Assembly: GCF_000176175.1 (NCBI RefSeq)
Contig: NZ_ACZP01000013.1
Location: 310,001-374,000, forward strand
Direction of reading: 5' to 3'
Source: Vibrio furnissii CIP 102972
GTDB taxonomy: Bacteria > Pseudomonadota > Gammaproteobacteria > Enterobacterales > Vibrionaceae
DNA length: 64,000 nucleotides
Notes under the pieces: model-generated
What the model was told of the DNA's origin: nothing
The model's input: only the letters and a program-made list of their open reading frames with translations
The model's database searches: none
Made by a program: the position numbers and the translations under genes
Shown here: positions 48,255 through 57,794 of the stretch, one piece after another
Numbering within the stretch: position 1 is the first letter of the stretch
Layout: each line of letters starts with the position of its first letter

Positions 48255-49160
48255 ATGATTTTAGTAGTAGGTCATAAAAACCCGGACAGTGACAGTATTT
48301 GCAGTGCGTTGGTTGCCGCTGAATTATTAAAAGCTCGTGGTTTGGAAGCAAAAGCGATTCGCCAAGGTGAAATCAACCGCGAAACCCAACACATTCTAGC
48401 GGCGGCGGGTGTGGAACAGCCAGAGCTGCGCACCAGCGTGGCGGGTGAGCAAGTGTGGTTGGTGGATTACACCGATTTAGCGCAAGCACCGGATGACTTA
48501 AATGACGCTGAAATTCTGGGCATTGTCGATCACCACCGTTTGGGTGATGTGATGACGGTGAACCCATTGGAAGCGTGGATCTGGCCTGTTGGCTGTACCA
48601 GCACCATTTTGTTTAACCTGTTTAAGATGGAAAATGCCACCATCAGCCAGCCAATGGCGACCCTAATGATGTCGGCGATTTTGTCTGACACGGTCGGTTT
48701 TGCATCCCCAACATGCACCCAAAAAGATAAAGATGCCGTGGCGGCGTTGGCACCGCTGGCGGGTGTGACGGATCTGGATGGTTTCATTCGCGCGCTGCTG
48801 ATTGCAAAAACTGACATCGCAGGCTTGAGTGCGGCTGAACTGGTCGAGAAAGACCTGAAAGCTTATCCGTTTAACGGCCGTGAGCTGGTTGTGGGTCAAG
48901 TTGAATTGGCAACACTGGATCAAGTTAGCGACATGATTGATGCGCTGGACGCAGATCTGCAACGTCGTTGCGACGCTGACCAACTGGCGCTCGCGGCGTT
49001 GATGCTGACCGACATCACCACGGCGCAAACTCGTCTATTGTTTAAAGGCGAGTGGGCTGAAAAACTGGAAAAACACTGTGTCGATGGTGTGCTGATGATG
49101 GAAAACACCCTCAGCCGTAAGAAACAAGGTTGGCCTTGGCTACAGGGCGAACTGGCTTAA
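48255..49160 (+). CDS. ppaC: Manganese-dependent inorganic pyrophosphatase (family II)
   Basis: Hydrolyses pyrophosphate with Mn or Co in the active site. 301 residues. DHH-family motifs: MILVVGHKNPDSDSICSALV at the start (GHKNPDSDS supplies His and Asp ligands), WLVDYTD near residue 75, GIVDHHRLGD near 95 (DHH motif), and the C-terminal DHHA2 domain with SRKKQGWPWLQGELA, where the Ser-Arg-Lys-Lys-Gln motif binds substrate. AGGAAA precedes the ATG. Its divergent neighbour is a probable Mn-type metal exporter, suggesting a shared metal theme. Ends in a hairpin. Confidence 0.95.
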   Translation: MILVVGHKNPDSDSICSALVAAELLKARGLEAKAIRQGEINRETQHILAAAGVEQPELRTSVAGEQVWLVDYTDLAQAPDDLNDAEILGIVDHHRLGDVMTVNPLEAWIWPVGCTSTILFNLFKMENATISQPMATLMMSAILSDTVGFASPTCTQKDKDAVAALAPLAGVTDLDGFIRALLIAKTDIAGLSAAELVEKDLKAYPFNGRELVVGQVELATLDQVSDMIDALDADLQRRCDADQLALAALMLTDITTAQTRLLFKGEWAEKLEKHCVDGVLMMENTLSRKKQGWPWLQGELA

Positions 49161-49202
49161 TTGTTCAATTCGGGTATCATGCCCACGTAAATTGACGGTT
49201 TG

Positions 49203-49235
49203 AACGCTCGCAGCCTGTTGCTGTGAGCGTTTTTA
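49203..49235 (+). terminator. Terminator of ppaC
   Basis: Stem AACGCTCGCAGC (49203-49214) with GCTGTGAGCGTT (49220-49231), one G-T wobble, loop CTGTT, then Ts. It lies directly before the DUF2750 ribosome site, so that gene needs its own promoter or read-through. Confidence 0.8.
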
Positions 49236-49248
49236 TTTGGAGACCAAC

Positions 49249-49638
49249 ATGGCCAATGCATTGAGCGCGGAACAAATCGCGACCATTAATCAGTACGACC
49301 AAGAGCAGCGCTTTACGTACTGCATCAAAGAAATCGTTGCCAATCAACAGGTGTGGATTCTGAAAGATGAACACGGTTGTGTGATGCTTAACACCGAAGA
49401 TGATGACTGCGTCCCCGTATGGCCAAACCGTGAGTTTGCCGAAGCGTGGGCAACCGGTGACTGGGCGGAGTGTGAAGCGGAAGCGATTTCACTCAACAAA
49501 TGGCGCAGCCGCTGGACCAGTGGTCTGGAGCAAGACGATCTGTCGGTGGTGGTGTTTCCAAACGACAATGAAGAAGGCGTGGTGCTGTTCCCTGATGAGT
49601 TTGATTTTGAACTGAACAAGCAAAACGCTCGCCGTTAA
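49249..49638 (+). CDS. DUF2750 protein
   Basis: 129 residues, acidic, soluble. DUF2750 features: RFTYCIKEIVANQQVWILKD near residue 21, VPVWPNREFAEAWATGDW near 55, and VVVFPNDNEEGVVLFPDEFD near 98. Function unknown. The ATG at 49249 has GGAGA about 7 bases upstream; the in-frame TTG at 49237 lies within the ribosome site and is rejected. Its stop abuts the stop of the convergent DUF2927 gene without a single base between. Confidence 0.82.
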   Translation: MANALSAEQIATINQYDQEQRFTYCIKEIVANQQVWILKDEHGCVMLNTEDDDCVPVWPNREFAEAWATGDWAECEAEAISLNKWRSRWTSGLEQDDLSVVVFPNDNEEGVVLFPDEFDFELNKQNARR

Positions 49639-50406
49639 TTACGGCAGCCAGTCATACAAATCTGACGAATGTGATATCTGGACGGCCTGCGCAAGCACGC
49701 CGTCTTTTTTATAGCGTTGAATCAGTGTTCGAAGAATCGGGCGAACTTGCTGCTCGCTCATGCCGGGTTTGAGTGCCGGTTCATACAACAGTTTGAGTAG
49801 AATCACGTCGAGTGGCGACAGCAGAGAGTCCGGAGTTTTATCGTTAAAAATCGAGGGGTAAGCTTGCTCTGAATCGTTCGGCAGCCCCATCACTTGAGTG
49901 ACTTCTTCCACCACGCACGCCAGCAATTTACCGTGGCTACGCGCTTGATCGGCGGGAATCACCACCGCCGCCGAAACAATCTCATGTGTGTCGTTGCGCG
50001 TCCGATAATTCCCTAAGCACACGGCGCCATAGATGTGCTTGGCCGCAGCAGCGCCCATTTCACGCTGCACATCATTTTTCCAATGGGATTGCTGAGTGAA
50101 GACCCAAATCAGATTGGCGTCCCGACGATGGGCGACTTGGGTGATGGAATGACCCGTCACCCAAGCCAAATGTTTGAGCTGCGCTAGGGCCAACGCTTCA
50201 TGCAGATCGCGATCGGCCACTTCGTGTTCGAACCAGACTTTGATGGGTTGATGCCATTTCACCAGCGGTTTAGCGCCCGCAGCGTATTCGTTGCGCAGCG
50301 CGACCTGAACAAACGCCTGTTCAATGAATGCTGGGTCTTCCCACGTATTGGCACTCCAGGCCAGCGGCGAAAAGAGCAGGGCAGTCACAACCGGCCAAAT
50401 ACGCAT
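49639..50406 (-). CDS. DUF2927 exported protein coupled to sapF
   Basis: 255 residues. A signal peptide (about 1-18, LLFSPLAWSA) indicates export. The DUF2927 region shows KPLVKWHQPIKVWFEHEV near residue 46 and ACVVEEVTQVMGLPNDSEQAYPSIFND near 163-190, a pattern recalling a metallopeptidase helix (E-E-x-x-Q) but without a His-Glu-x-x-His motif. Its ATG overlaps the sapF stop by one base (TAATG), so it is translated with sapABCDF. Whether it takes part in Sap function is unknown. Confidence 0.8.
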   Translation of the reverse strand: MRIWPVVTALLFSPLAWSANTWEDPAFIEQAFVQVALRNEYAAGAKPLVKWHQPIKVWFEHEVADRDLHEALALAQLKHLAWVTGHSITQVAHRRDANLIWVFTQQSHWKNDVQREMGAAAAKHIYGAVCLGNYRTRNDTHEIVSAAVVIPADQARSHGKLLACVVEEVTQVMGLPNDSEQAYPSIFNDKTPDSLLSPLDVILLKLLYEPALKPGMSEQQVRPILRTLIQRYKKDGVLAQAVQISHSSDLYDWLP

Positions 50407-51194
50407 TACTTAAAGCACGGCGCCTTGTTGAAGTGGCTTTCCACCATCCGTTGTGTGATGGGGTGCTGCGGCTCGGAAAGGACTTCAAGCGTGTCACCAA
50501 ATTCCACCACTTCGCCTTCATGCATCACCATCACTTTGTCGGTAATGTGTTTGATGACCCCAATGTGTTGCGACACATAGATAAACGACACGCCCATCTC
50601 TTCTTGCAGTTCTAGAAACAGGTTGATGATTTGCGAGCGCATCGCCATGTCCAAACCATTGAGCGCTTCATCCGCGACGATGATGGACGGTTGCAGGATC
50701 AGTGCGCGCGCCAAGCAGACACGCTGCTTTTGGCCAGTTGCCAGCATTTGTGGGTAGAAATACGCATGCTCCGGCAGCAAGCCGACACGTAGCAGCGTAT
50801 CTTTGACTCGCTTCATGCGCGCTTCGGGTGTCATGTTGGTGTTTCGCTTCAACGGACCTTCCAGAATTCGACCGATCTGAATGCGCGGATTCAGCGAGGT
50901 GTTGGGATCTTGGAAAATCATGCGAATCAATTTACAGCGCGTTGAGTAATCTTCGTGCTCTAACAGCTCGCCGTTCACGCGGATTTCGCCGCTGGACGGT
51001 TCCACCACGCCAGCCAACATGCGCGCCAGTGTCGATTTCCCGGAACCGTTCTGGCCGATAAAGCCGATGGTTTGCCCCGCATCCAACGTGAAGCTCACCG
51101 GTTTGACGGCGTGATGCACTCTCTTGCGGAAGATGCCGGAGCGGGTAACGAAGTCTTTGGATAAATTACTGACTTCTAACAGTGAATCACTCAT
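50406..51194 (-). CDS. sapF: Peptide ABC transporter ATPase SapF
   Basis: 262 residues, cytoplasmic ATPase of the Sap importer, linked in enteric bacteria to antimicrobial-peptide resistance and putrescine export. Walker A is GQNGSGKSTLARML near residue 47; Walker B is PSIIVADEALNGLD near 165. The signature motif is the SapF form (LATGQKQRVCLARAL), not LSGGQ, which is normal for this subunit. It follows sapD by one base and overlaps the next gene by one. Confidence 0.93.
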   Translation of the reverse strand: MSDSLLEVSNLSKDFVTRSGIFRKRVHHAVKPVSFTLDAGQTIGFIGQNGSGKSTLARMLAGVVEPSSGEIRVNGELLEHEDYSTRCKLIRMIFQDPNTSLNPRIQIGRILEGPLKRNTNMTPEARMKRVKDTLLRVGLLPEHAYFYPQMLATGQKQRVCLARALILQPSIIVADEALNGLDMAMRSQIINLFLELQEEMGVSFIYVSQHIGVIKHITDKVMVMHEGEVVEFGDTLEVLSEPQHPITQRMVESHFNKAPCFK

Positions 51195-51195
51195 G

Positions 51196-52188
51196 TTACG
51201 GCTCCATGTTCAACGGAAAGTGGCAAGCAAACTTGTGGTTTTTCACCCAGCGCGTGTGCGGCACTTCAACACATTGACGCTGTGCGTACGGGCAACGTGG
51301 GCCCAAACGGCAACCAATGGGTAAGTGTTGCAGCGGGGGAATGGAGCCGGGCAGCGATTGCAATTTCTCTTTGTGGGGAATCCAGTCGCTGAAGTCAGGC
51401 ATGGCGCGTAGCAGTGCAACCGTATACGGGTGTTTGGGTTCGGCCATGATCTTTTGCGTGTCGGCTGATTCCACCGATTGACCGCAATACATCACGGTGA
51501 TGCGGTTCGCCCACTGCGTGATGGTGGTCAAGTCGTGCCCGATCAGCAGAATCGAGGTATTGTTGACCTGATTCATGCGGCTCAGCAAACGTAAAATCTG
51601 CGACTGCGTGATGGGATCAAGGTCGTTGGTTGGTTCATCGGCAATCAAGAGTTTTGGCTTGGCCGCAATGGCCATCGCAATCATGATTTTTTGACACTCA
51701 CCATCCGTCAGTTCGTACGGATAACTGCCCATCACACGGCGGTGATCTTTAATGCCGACTTTATGCAGCAGGGCGATGGCTTGACGTTTACGCCAAGTAA
51801 ATCGCTCCCACCAACGGCCTTCAAAGGTACGAGATGGAATCGACTCGATGAGCTGTTTGCCCACCTCTTCTGACGGGTCAAGACAGGTGGATGGTTCTTG
51901 GAAAATCATGGCAATGTCGCGCGCAATCACGCGGCGGCGTTCCCGAGGCGTGAGTTGCAGCAAATCAATATTGCCAAGGCGCATGCGGTCGGCAGTGATG
52001 CGCCAGTTCTCTTTGCCCACGCCAACGATGGCTTTGGCCACCAAACTTTTACCCGAGCCGGATTCACCCACCAAGCCACGGATTTCCCCTTCGTTCATGG
52101 TCATGCTCATGCGGTCAACCGCTTTCACAAGACCTTGCGGTGTATCTATCTCAATCGTGAGGTGACGAATATCAAGTAACGGCATCAT
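51196..52188 (-). CDS. sapD: Peptide ABC transporter ATPase SapD
   Basis: 330 residues. Walker [15 protein letters not shown] near residue 40, Walker [16 protein letters not shown] near 180, C-terminal oligopeptide-transporter extension with Cys residues ([14 protein letters not shown] near 290). The signature reads [14 protein letters not shown], the SapD version of LSGGQ. In E. coli SapD also stimulates Trk potassium uptake. The start overlaps sapC by ATGA; the second codon is also ATG, so the start could be 52185. Confidence 0.93.
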   Translation of the reverse strand: MMPLLDIRHLTIEIDTPQGLVKAVDRMSMTMNEGEIRGLVGESGSGKSLVAKAIVGVGKENWRITADRMRLGNIDLLQLTPRERRRVIARDIAMIFQEPSTCLDPSEEVGKQLIESIPSRTFEGRWWERFTWRKRQAIALLHKVGIKDHRRVMGSYPYELTDGECQKIMIAMAIAAKPKLLIADEPTNDLDPITQSQILRLLSRMNQVNNTSILLIGHDLTTITQWANRITVMYCGQSVESADTQKIMAEPKHPYTVALLRAMPDFSDWIPHKEKLQSLPGSIPPLQHLPIGCRLGPRCPYAQRQCVEVPHTRWVKNHKFACHFPLNMEP

Positions 52189-53072
52189 TCGACTCCTGCA
52201 TTCAGTGCTTGACGGACGCCTTCGCCCACCAAGTTAATCATGACCACGGTGTACATAATCGCAATCCCCGGCAGTGTGACCGTCCAAGGGGCCAGATAAA
52301 TCAGCTCGACGGAATCGCCCAGAATCGCGCCCCATTCGGTGCTTGGGGCTTGCGCGCCCAAACCCAAAAAGCCCAGCGCCGTGATGTCTAAAATCGCAAT
52401 CGACAACGCCATGGTGATGTCTGCGGCAATCACGGGCAGCACGTTGGGCAAAATGGAGTGCCACAACAGATACGAATCATTGGCACCATCGAGGCGTGCG
52501 GCCATCACGTAATCTTTCTCTACTTCATTATGTACGGCAATGTAGAGCGAACGGATGAATCGCGGGATCAAGGCCAAGCAAATGGCGAGCAGAATATTGA
52601 ATTCACCAAAGCCAAGGAAAGCGACGAAGATGATCGCCAGCAGCAGCGACGGAATCGACATCACGGTATCCAGCAGGTGGTTCAATGTGCTCGACAGCAA
52701 ACCGCGCGTCATGCCTGCCAAAATGCCGATGCCACAGCCAATCACGGTGGCGATGAGGGTAATGATGACCGCCGCACCAAAGGTGAGACGCGAGCCATCA
52801 ATCAAGCGCGACAAAATATCGCGGCCTAAATCATCGGTGCCGAGGAAGTATTCAACGGTGCCGGCAGGATCCCATGAGGGCGGGATCAGTAACTCGCCCG
52901 ATTGCATGTGTGGATCGTGCGGCGTAATCCAGTACGACGTCAGGGTGACGATGACAATCAACACCAAGCACCACAGGCCAAACATCGCCAAATTGTTCGC
53001 TTTATAGCTGCGCCAGAAGCGCTCGAACTGAGTCGGGATATGCTCTTCCTGATACACGCTATTTGTTAGCAT
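52185..53072 (-). CDS. sapC: Peptide ABC transporter permease SapC
   Basis: 295 residues, DppC-type permease: helix near 33-53, long periplasmic loop with [20 protein letters not shown], then about five helices (100-285) and the EAA loop around [20 protein letters not shown] near 230-250. It forms the channel with SapB in the inner membrane. Overlaps sapB by 14 bases and sapD by 4. Confidence 0.93.
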   Translation of the reverse strand: MLTNSVYQEEHIPTQFERFWRSYKANNLAMFGLWCLVLIVIVTLTSYWITPHDPHMQSGELLIPPSWDPAGTVEYFLGTDDLGRDILSRLIDGSRLTFGAAVIITLIATVIGCGIGILAGMTRGLLSSTLNHLLDTVMSIPSLLLAIIFVAFLGFGEFNILLAICLALIPRFIRSLYIAVHNEVEKDYVMAARLDGANDSYLLWHSILPNVLPVIAADITMALSIAILDITALGFLGLGAQAPSTEWGAILGDSVELIYLAPWTVTLPGIAIMYTVVMINLVGEGVRQALNAGVE

Positions 53073-54021
53073 ACCATTCCTTCCTTACCAGCGGGTTGAT
53101 CATCGCGCCAATCAGATCTGAGAGAATATTTGCGGTCAGCACCAAAGCGCCGACGGCAATCACGCCAGCTTGAATCGAAACATAATCGCGGTTTGACAAG
53201 GCATCCAACAACCAGCGGCCGATGCCCGGCCAGTTAAAAATCGACTCGGTGATGATCGCCAGCGTGAGCATGCTCGATAGCTGAACGCCGAATTTTGGAA
53301 TGATGGGGGGAATCGCGTTGCGCAGCACATGCTGAATCACGATTTGGTAGTAAGACAAACCTTTGATCCGCGCTGCGCGAATGTAGTTTTGGCTCATGAT
53401 GTCGGCAACGGACGAGCGCATCAGTCGAATGACCTGTGTCGTCGGGGCCAGTGCCAGCACCAAACATGGCAGAATCATATGCTCAATTACGCTTTGCAGC
53501 GCGTAGTTGCGATAGGCACCTTTGGCCAAAAACGCATCGATTACCGCAAAGCCCGTCACGTGTTCGACTTGGTAAAGCAGGTCATAACGCCCTGCAACCG
53601 GCAGCATTTCATATTGCAGCGAGAACACCATGATGAGCATCAGGGCGACCCAAAACAGCGGCGCAGAATACCCAGACATCGATGTGAACGAGATGAGGGT
53701 GTCGAGCCATTTCCCTTGCTTCATGCCAGCAATCGTGCCGATAGGAATCCCCACCAACAGCGACAGAATGAAGGCGATTAAACAGAGTTCCAATGTGGCG
53801 GGAAACACCAATGCCAGTTCTTCTATAATCGGCACGCCACTTTTGTTGACGCCAAAGTTCAGTTGCAGCAATTCAGAGATGTACTCTGACCAACCCGACC
53901 AAAAATCGGCAATGGCCCACGGCGATTGGGGATCAAGCCGCAGCAAGCTGTAGCCAACCAGCGTCAGGATCAGCAAGGTAATGACAAAGAGGTTAAAGCG
54001 GCGGACTGTGTAGTTGAACAT
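53059..54021 (-). CDS. sapB: Peptide ABC transporter permease SapB
   Basis: 320 residues, DppB-type permease: N-terminal helix (about 9-27, LFVITLLILTLVGYSLL), then five more helices (about 75-310), with the EAA region at ARIKGLSYYQIVIQHVLRNA near 217. Partner of SapC. Its ATG overlaps the sapA stop by one base (TAATG). Confidence 0.93.
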   Translation of the reverse strand: MFNYTVRRFNLFVITLLILTLVGYSLLRLDPQSPWAIADFWSGWSEYISELLQLNFGVNKSGVPIIEELALVFPATLELCLIAFILSLLVGIPIGTIAGMKQGKWLDTLISFTSMSGYSAPLFWVALMLIMVFSLQYEMLPVAGRYDLLYQVEHVTGFAVIDAFLAKGAYRNYALQSVIEHMILPCLVLALAPTTQVIRLMRSSVADIMSQNYIRAARIKGLSYYQIVIQHVLRNAIPPIIPKFGVQLSSMLTLAIITESIFNWPGIGRWLLDALSNRDYVSIQAGVIAVGALVLTANILSDLIGAMINPLVRKEWYANK

Positions 54022-55643
54022 TATTCCGTAACCCTCTCAACATGATTGAATGGTTCGACGTTGAAAGGGCTGAGACGAAAGCCCGTGAGCGTTTTGTTGT
54101 ACGCTTTAAACTGCATACCGTGAGCCAAAGGAATCACAGGAAACTCCTGATTCAGAATATTTTGCGCCTGTTTGTAGAGGTTGAGGCGATAGCGCGGTCG
54201 TTCCACTTCCAGCGCTAAATCGAGTAAGAAGTCAAAGTCGCTGTTGCACCACATGGCCACGTTCAGCCCGGCGCGATTGGCATCACACGACAGCAAGGGG
54301 CGCAGGAAGTTGTCAGGGTCGCCCGTGACGCCAGTCCAGCCCGTCAGGAACAGATCGACATACGAACGCTCAGAGAGCTCAGTACGGTCGAGACGATCTT
54401 CCGGGATTAAATGCAGCGTCACACCAATATCGGCCAAGTTGGATTGAATCAGTTCGGCGGTTTTGCGTGGGCTTGGATTGTAGGCGCGCGGCTCCAGCGG
54501 CACCGACATGGTCAGTTCTAGCCCAGACTCAACCCCGGCATCACGCAGCAGCGCAATGGCGTAATTGCGATCGTAACGGACTTGCACGTTGTCTTTTTGA
54601 TAGGCCCACGACGTCGGAGGAAGAATGTTGTACGCCATGCTGCCCGTTCCGTAGTACACCGAATCAAGGATGTTTTGGCGGTTGATCGCAAAGTTCAGCG
54701 CTTTGCGCACACGCACGTCGTTCAAGGCCGGATGAGAGGTGTTGACCGCAATAAAGGCCACGTTCATGGCCGGTTTTGAATTCAACACGATGTTGGATTG
54801 CTTTTCGATGATTGGAATTTGGCTCGAAATTGGTGAACTCAACACGTCACACTCATTGCGTAGCAATTTGGCCAAGGTACCGGTGCCGCGTTGAGAAATA
54901 TCAAACACCACCTGTTCCATTTTGGCCGGGCCATTCCAGTATCCGTTATGGCGACGCAGGCGCACTAAATCGTGAATCTGATATTCATCCAAATAAAACG
55001 GGCCAGTACCAACCGGGTGACTATCGATCAACGATTTTTCATCACGCAGGGCGAGTTGCTGTGCGTATTCAGCAGATAGGATGACGGCATGCGTGGTGGA
55101 AATATTGGATAAGAAACTGTTGTCGGCGCGACTGAGCGTAAATTTTACGGTGTGATCGTCTAGTGCAATTACATCAATCAACAGATTAGAGAAATCGATG
55201 CCCACAAACCAAGGGTAGGTGCCGTGGCCGACGTAATGATAAGGATTGGTGGTATCAATGATGCGGCGAAAGCTAAACACCACATCTTCGGCATTCAGCG
55301 TTCGTGTTGGGGTAAACCATTGCGTGGTTTGGAACTGAACACCCGGACGCAGTTTGAAAACGTATTCGGTGCCGCTACTGTTGACGGTCCATTCGGTGGC
55401 CAGGTTGGCGATCGGCAAATGGGTTTCAGGGTCGAGTTTAAGCAGCGTGTCGTAAATCTGTGGGCTAAGTGCTTCAGAAGTGATACCGCTATCAACGAGT
55501 TGCGGGTTGAATGTACTCGGGCTTCCCTGACCGCAGTAGACGAATCCGCTCTGGCGAATTTTGCTATGGTCGATTTTCTCTCCACAACCTGCAAGCAGGC
55601 TGAGGCCGCATAATCCCAGCGTGAGTCGTAATAAAGTTTTCAT
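54021..55643 (-). CDS. sapA: Peptide ABC transporter binding lipoprotein SapA
   Basis: 540 residues, family-5 solute-binding protein that should present peptides to SapBC. The signal peptide ends in the lipobox LLAGC (Cys20 region, before GEKIDH), so this SapA is membrane-tethered; E. coli SapA has an ordinary cleavable signal. Conserved blocks: GSPSTFNPQLVDSGITSEAL near residue 41, LLRNECDVLSSPISSQIPII near 255, and NFAINRQNILDSVYYGTGSM near 315. First gene of sapABCDF plus DUF2927. No clear operator is visible upstream. Confidence 0.92.
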   Translation of the reverse strand: MKTLLRLTLGLCGLSLLAGCGEKIDHSKIRQSGFVYCGQGSPSTFNPQLVDSGITSEALSPQIYDTLLKLDPETHLPIANLATEWTVNSSGTEYVFKLRPGVQFQTTQWFTPTRTLNAEDVVFSFRRIIDTTNPYHYVGHGTYPWFVGIDFSNLLIDVIALDDHTVKFTLSRADNSFLSNISTTHAVILSAEYAQQLALRDEKSLIDSHPVGTGPFYLDEYQIHDLVRLRRHNGYWNGPAKMEQVVFDISQRGTGTLAKLLRNECDVLSSPISSQIPIIEKQSNIVLNSKPAMNVAFIAVNTSHPALNDVRVRKALNFAINRQNILDSVYYGTGSMAYNILPPTSWAYQKDNVQVRYDRNYAIALLRDAGVESGLELTMSVPLEPRAYNPSPRKTAELIQSNLADIGVTLHLIPEDRLDRTELSERSYVDLFLTGWTGVTGDPDNFLRPLLSCDANRAGLNVAMWCNSDFDFLLDLALEVERPRYRLNLYKQAQNILNQEFPVIPLAHGMQFKAYNKTLTGFRLSPFNVEPFNHVERVTE

Positions 55644-55779
55644 ATTGAAAATGAGTGTGAGAAACGAGGCAAAATTCAGCGCATTTGTGCCTCAAAATCC
55701 CGCTAATTTACCATTCTTTGACGTTTGAAACCAAGTGAAAAGGTTGATCTGTCTAGCTAAATCGCCAAGGAAGCTGCGC

Positions 55780-56808
55780 TTACTCCGACAGATCGCTCAG
55801 CAAGTCATATTTTCTGACCATGCCTCGAAATTGATGATAGCTCAATCCCAGCAGCTGTGCGGCTTGCCTTTGATTAAACTTGGCGCATTTAAGCGCATGA
55901 TTCAACAGCGCCTTATCTTGATCTTCCTGCCACTGTTTGTAGTCCATCGGTAAAGTGAATTGTGCCGAACGAGTTACGTTGGGCTCGGCGCTCGAATCAA
56001 GAGCATCTTGGGTTTGAGGGTGCATTGTTGATTCGGAAAGTGTGGGGCGACCAAAAGGGTCAAACACCAGCTGTTCAATGGGATCGTCGCTTGCGCCATG
56101 TTGGTACACCGCACGTTCAATGACATTTTTCAGCTCACGCACATTCCCCGGCCAAGGGTAGTCGAGTAGGGATTGAACCGCGTGGTCGGTGAATCCCACA
56201 AACATGGGCAGCGACAATTCGCGGCACATGCGAATGGCAAAGTACTCGGCCAGCAGCACAATGTCGTCGCGGCGTTCACGTAGCGGCGGTAAATGAATGA
56301 CATCAAACGCCAAGCGATCGAGCAAATCGGCACGAAACTCACCGCGCTGCGCCAGTTGGGGGAGATCGGCATTAGTGGCACACACCAAGCGTACGTTGGC
56401 GCTTAGCACCTGCGATCCGCCCACGCGCTCGTATTGGCCATATTCGATCACCCGCAATAATTTTTCCTGCACGGCGAATGGCGCGGTCGCCAGCTCATCA
56501 AGAAACAGGGTGCCGCCTTCAGCACGTTCAAAACGCCCTTGATGGCGACCTTTTGATCCAGTAAATGCGCCAGACTCGTGACCAAAAAGTTCAGAATCAA
56601 TCAACCCTTCGCTCAGTGTTGAGCAGTTCAGCGCCACCAGCGGTTGGTCCCAGCGCTTGGATAAATAGTGCAGCCGTTGGGCAATCAACTCTTTGCCGGT
56701 GCCCCGTTCACCCATCACCAGCACCGGACGCTCAATGGGCGCGAGGCGCGACACTTTATCCAAAACAGCCAGAAACGCAGGGGATTCACCAATCAAGTTA
56801 TGCTGCAT
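55780..56808 (-). CDS. pspF: Sigma-54 activator PspF (phage-shock regulator)
   Basis: 342 residues; AAA+ enhancer-binding protein without a receiver domain. Walker A GERGTGKELIAQRL near residue 33, the sigma-54 contact motif GAFTGS near 80, Walker B GGTLFLDEL near 98, and a Fis-type helix-turn-helix at the end (FNQRQAAQLLGLSYHQFRG). It drives pspA transcription and is held inactive by PspA. Divergent from pspA across 288 bases, the classical arrangement. Confidence 0.95.
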   Translation of the reverse strand: MQHNLIGESPAFLAVLDKVSRLAPIERPVLVMGERGTGKELIAQRLHYLSKRWDQPLVALNCSTLSEGLIDSELFGHESGAFTGSKGRHQGRFERAEGGTLFLDELATAPFAVQEKLLRVIEYGQYERVGGSQVLSANVRLVCATNADLPQLAQRGEFRADLLDRLAFDVIHLPPLRERRDDIVLLAEYFAIRMCRELSLPMFVGFTDHAVQSLLDYPWPGNVRELKNVIERAVYQHGASDDPIEQLVFDPFGRPTLSESTMHPQTQDALDSSAEPNVTRSAQFTLPMDYKQWQEDQDKALLNHALKCAKFNQRQAAQLLGLSYHQFRGMVRKYDLLSDLSE

Positions 56809-56946
56809 GCTTCATTCCTCGCATCGATTCGTCAGGTTGGTTGAGCAGGTTGGCGAAATTTACCAATAGTTAGCCAAATTTCTATCAGCATAGTGGAGCA
56901 GCCGATATGAATCAACTTAAGTGACTGAAAAATAAAGATTGAAAAC

Positions 56947-56962
56947 TTGGCATGGATATTGG
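56947..56962 (+). promoter_or_regulatory. Candidate sigma-54 promoter of pspABC
   Basis: TTGGCAT (56947-56953) and ATTGG (56958-56962) have the -24/-12 spacing (12 bases from the first G of the GG to the G of the -12 element). The -12 element is TTGG rather than TTGC. A start near 56973 would give a leader of about 120 bases before pspA. PspF sites would lie to the left. Confidence 0.6.
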
Positions 56963-57096
56963 AGTGGAGATAGGAAACGCTATGAAGATAGATGGGAAAG
57001 ATTAGCAAAAGAGGCGGCAAAGCTGCCGTGACCACTTATTACGATTTCTCGGAGTTAGGCCTTGGGCGTGACCCCACAAGATTAAGGAGCACTATC

Positions 57097-57762
57097 ATGG
57101 GTATTTTTTCTCGTTTTGCCGACATTGTGAATTCCAACATCAGCGCGCTACTCGATAAAGCGGAAGATCCGGAAAAAATGATTCGTCTCATCATTCAGGA
57201 GATGGAAGACACGCTGGTGGAAGTCCGCACCAACTCCGCTAAAGCGATTGCCGATAAGAAAGAGTTGGCACGTAAAGTCGACAGTATCGATCAGCAAATT
57301 GAAGATTGGCAAGCCAAAGCTACGTTGGCACTCAACAAACAGCGCGAGGACTTGGCGCGCGCGGCGTTGATTGAGAAACAAAAATTGCAAAAGGTACTCA
57401 AAGGTTTGCATACTGAGCAAACATTGGTTGAGGAAACCATTGATAAGCTAACGGGCGAAATTGCCAAACTGGAAAGCAAGATCACGGAAACGCGCGCGAA
57501 GCAGCAAGCGTTGGCGATTCGCAGCCAAGCCGCAAGCAATCGCCGTGATGTGCAGCGCCATTTGCACACCAATCGTACCGACGAAGCGATGGCGAAGTTT
57601 GAACAGTATTCTCGCAAGGTGGATGAACTGGAAGCCGAAGCCGATCTGTACGCGCAGTCAGGCCAGGGCAAGTCACTTGAGCAAGAGTTTGCTGAGCTGC
57701 AAGCACAAGATGAAATTGAACACGAGTTGGCAAAGCTCAAAGAACAGATGAAACAAGACTAA
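57097..57762 (+). CDS. pspA: Phage shock protein A
   Basis: 221 residues, all-helical ESCRT-III/Vipp1-like protein that binds stressed inner membrane and, when free, inhibits PspF. It starts MGIFSRFADIVNSNISALLD (amphipathic helix at the front) and runs through long coiled coils (about 25-190). The ATG at 57097 follows AAGGAG (57085-57090); the in-frame extension to 56992 lies in the leader. First gene of pspABC. Confidence 0.96.
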   Translation: MGIFSRFADIVNSNISALLDKAEDPEKMIRLIIQEMEDTLVEVRTNSAKAIADKKELARKVDSIDQQIEDWQAKATLALNKQREDLARAALIEKQKLQKVLKGLHTEQTLVEETIDKLTGEIAKLESKITETRAKQQALAIRSQAASNRRDVQRHLHTNRTDEAMAKFEQYSRKVDELEAEADLYAQSGQGKSLEQEFAELQAQDEIEHELAKLKEQMKQD

Positions 57763-57794
57763 TCAACACCAGTTCACGAATTTAGGAGCGAGCT

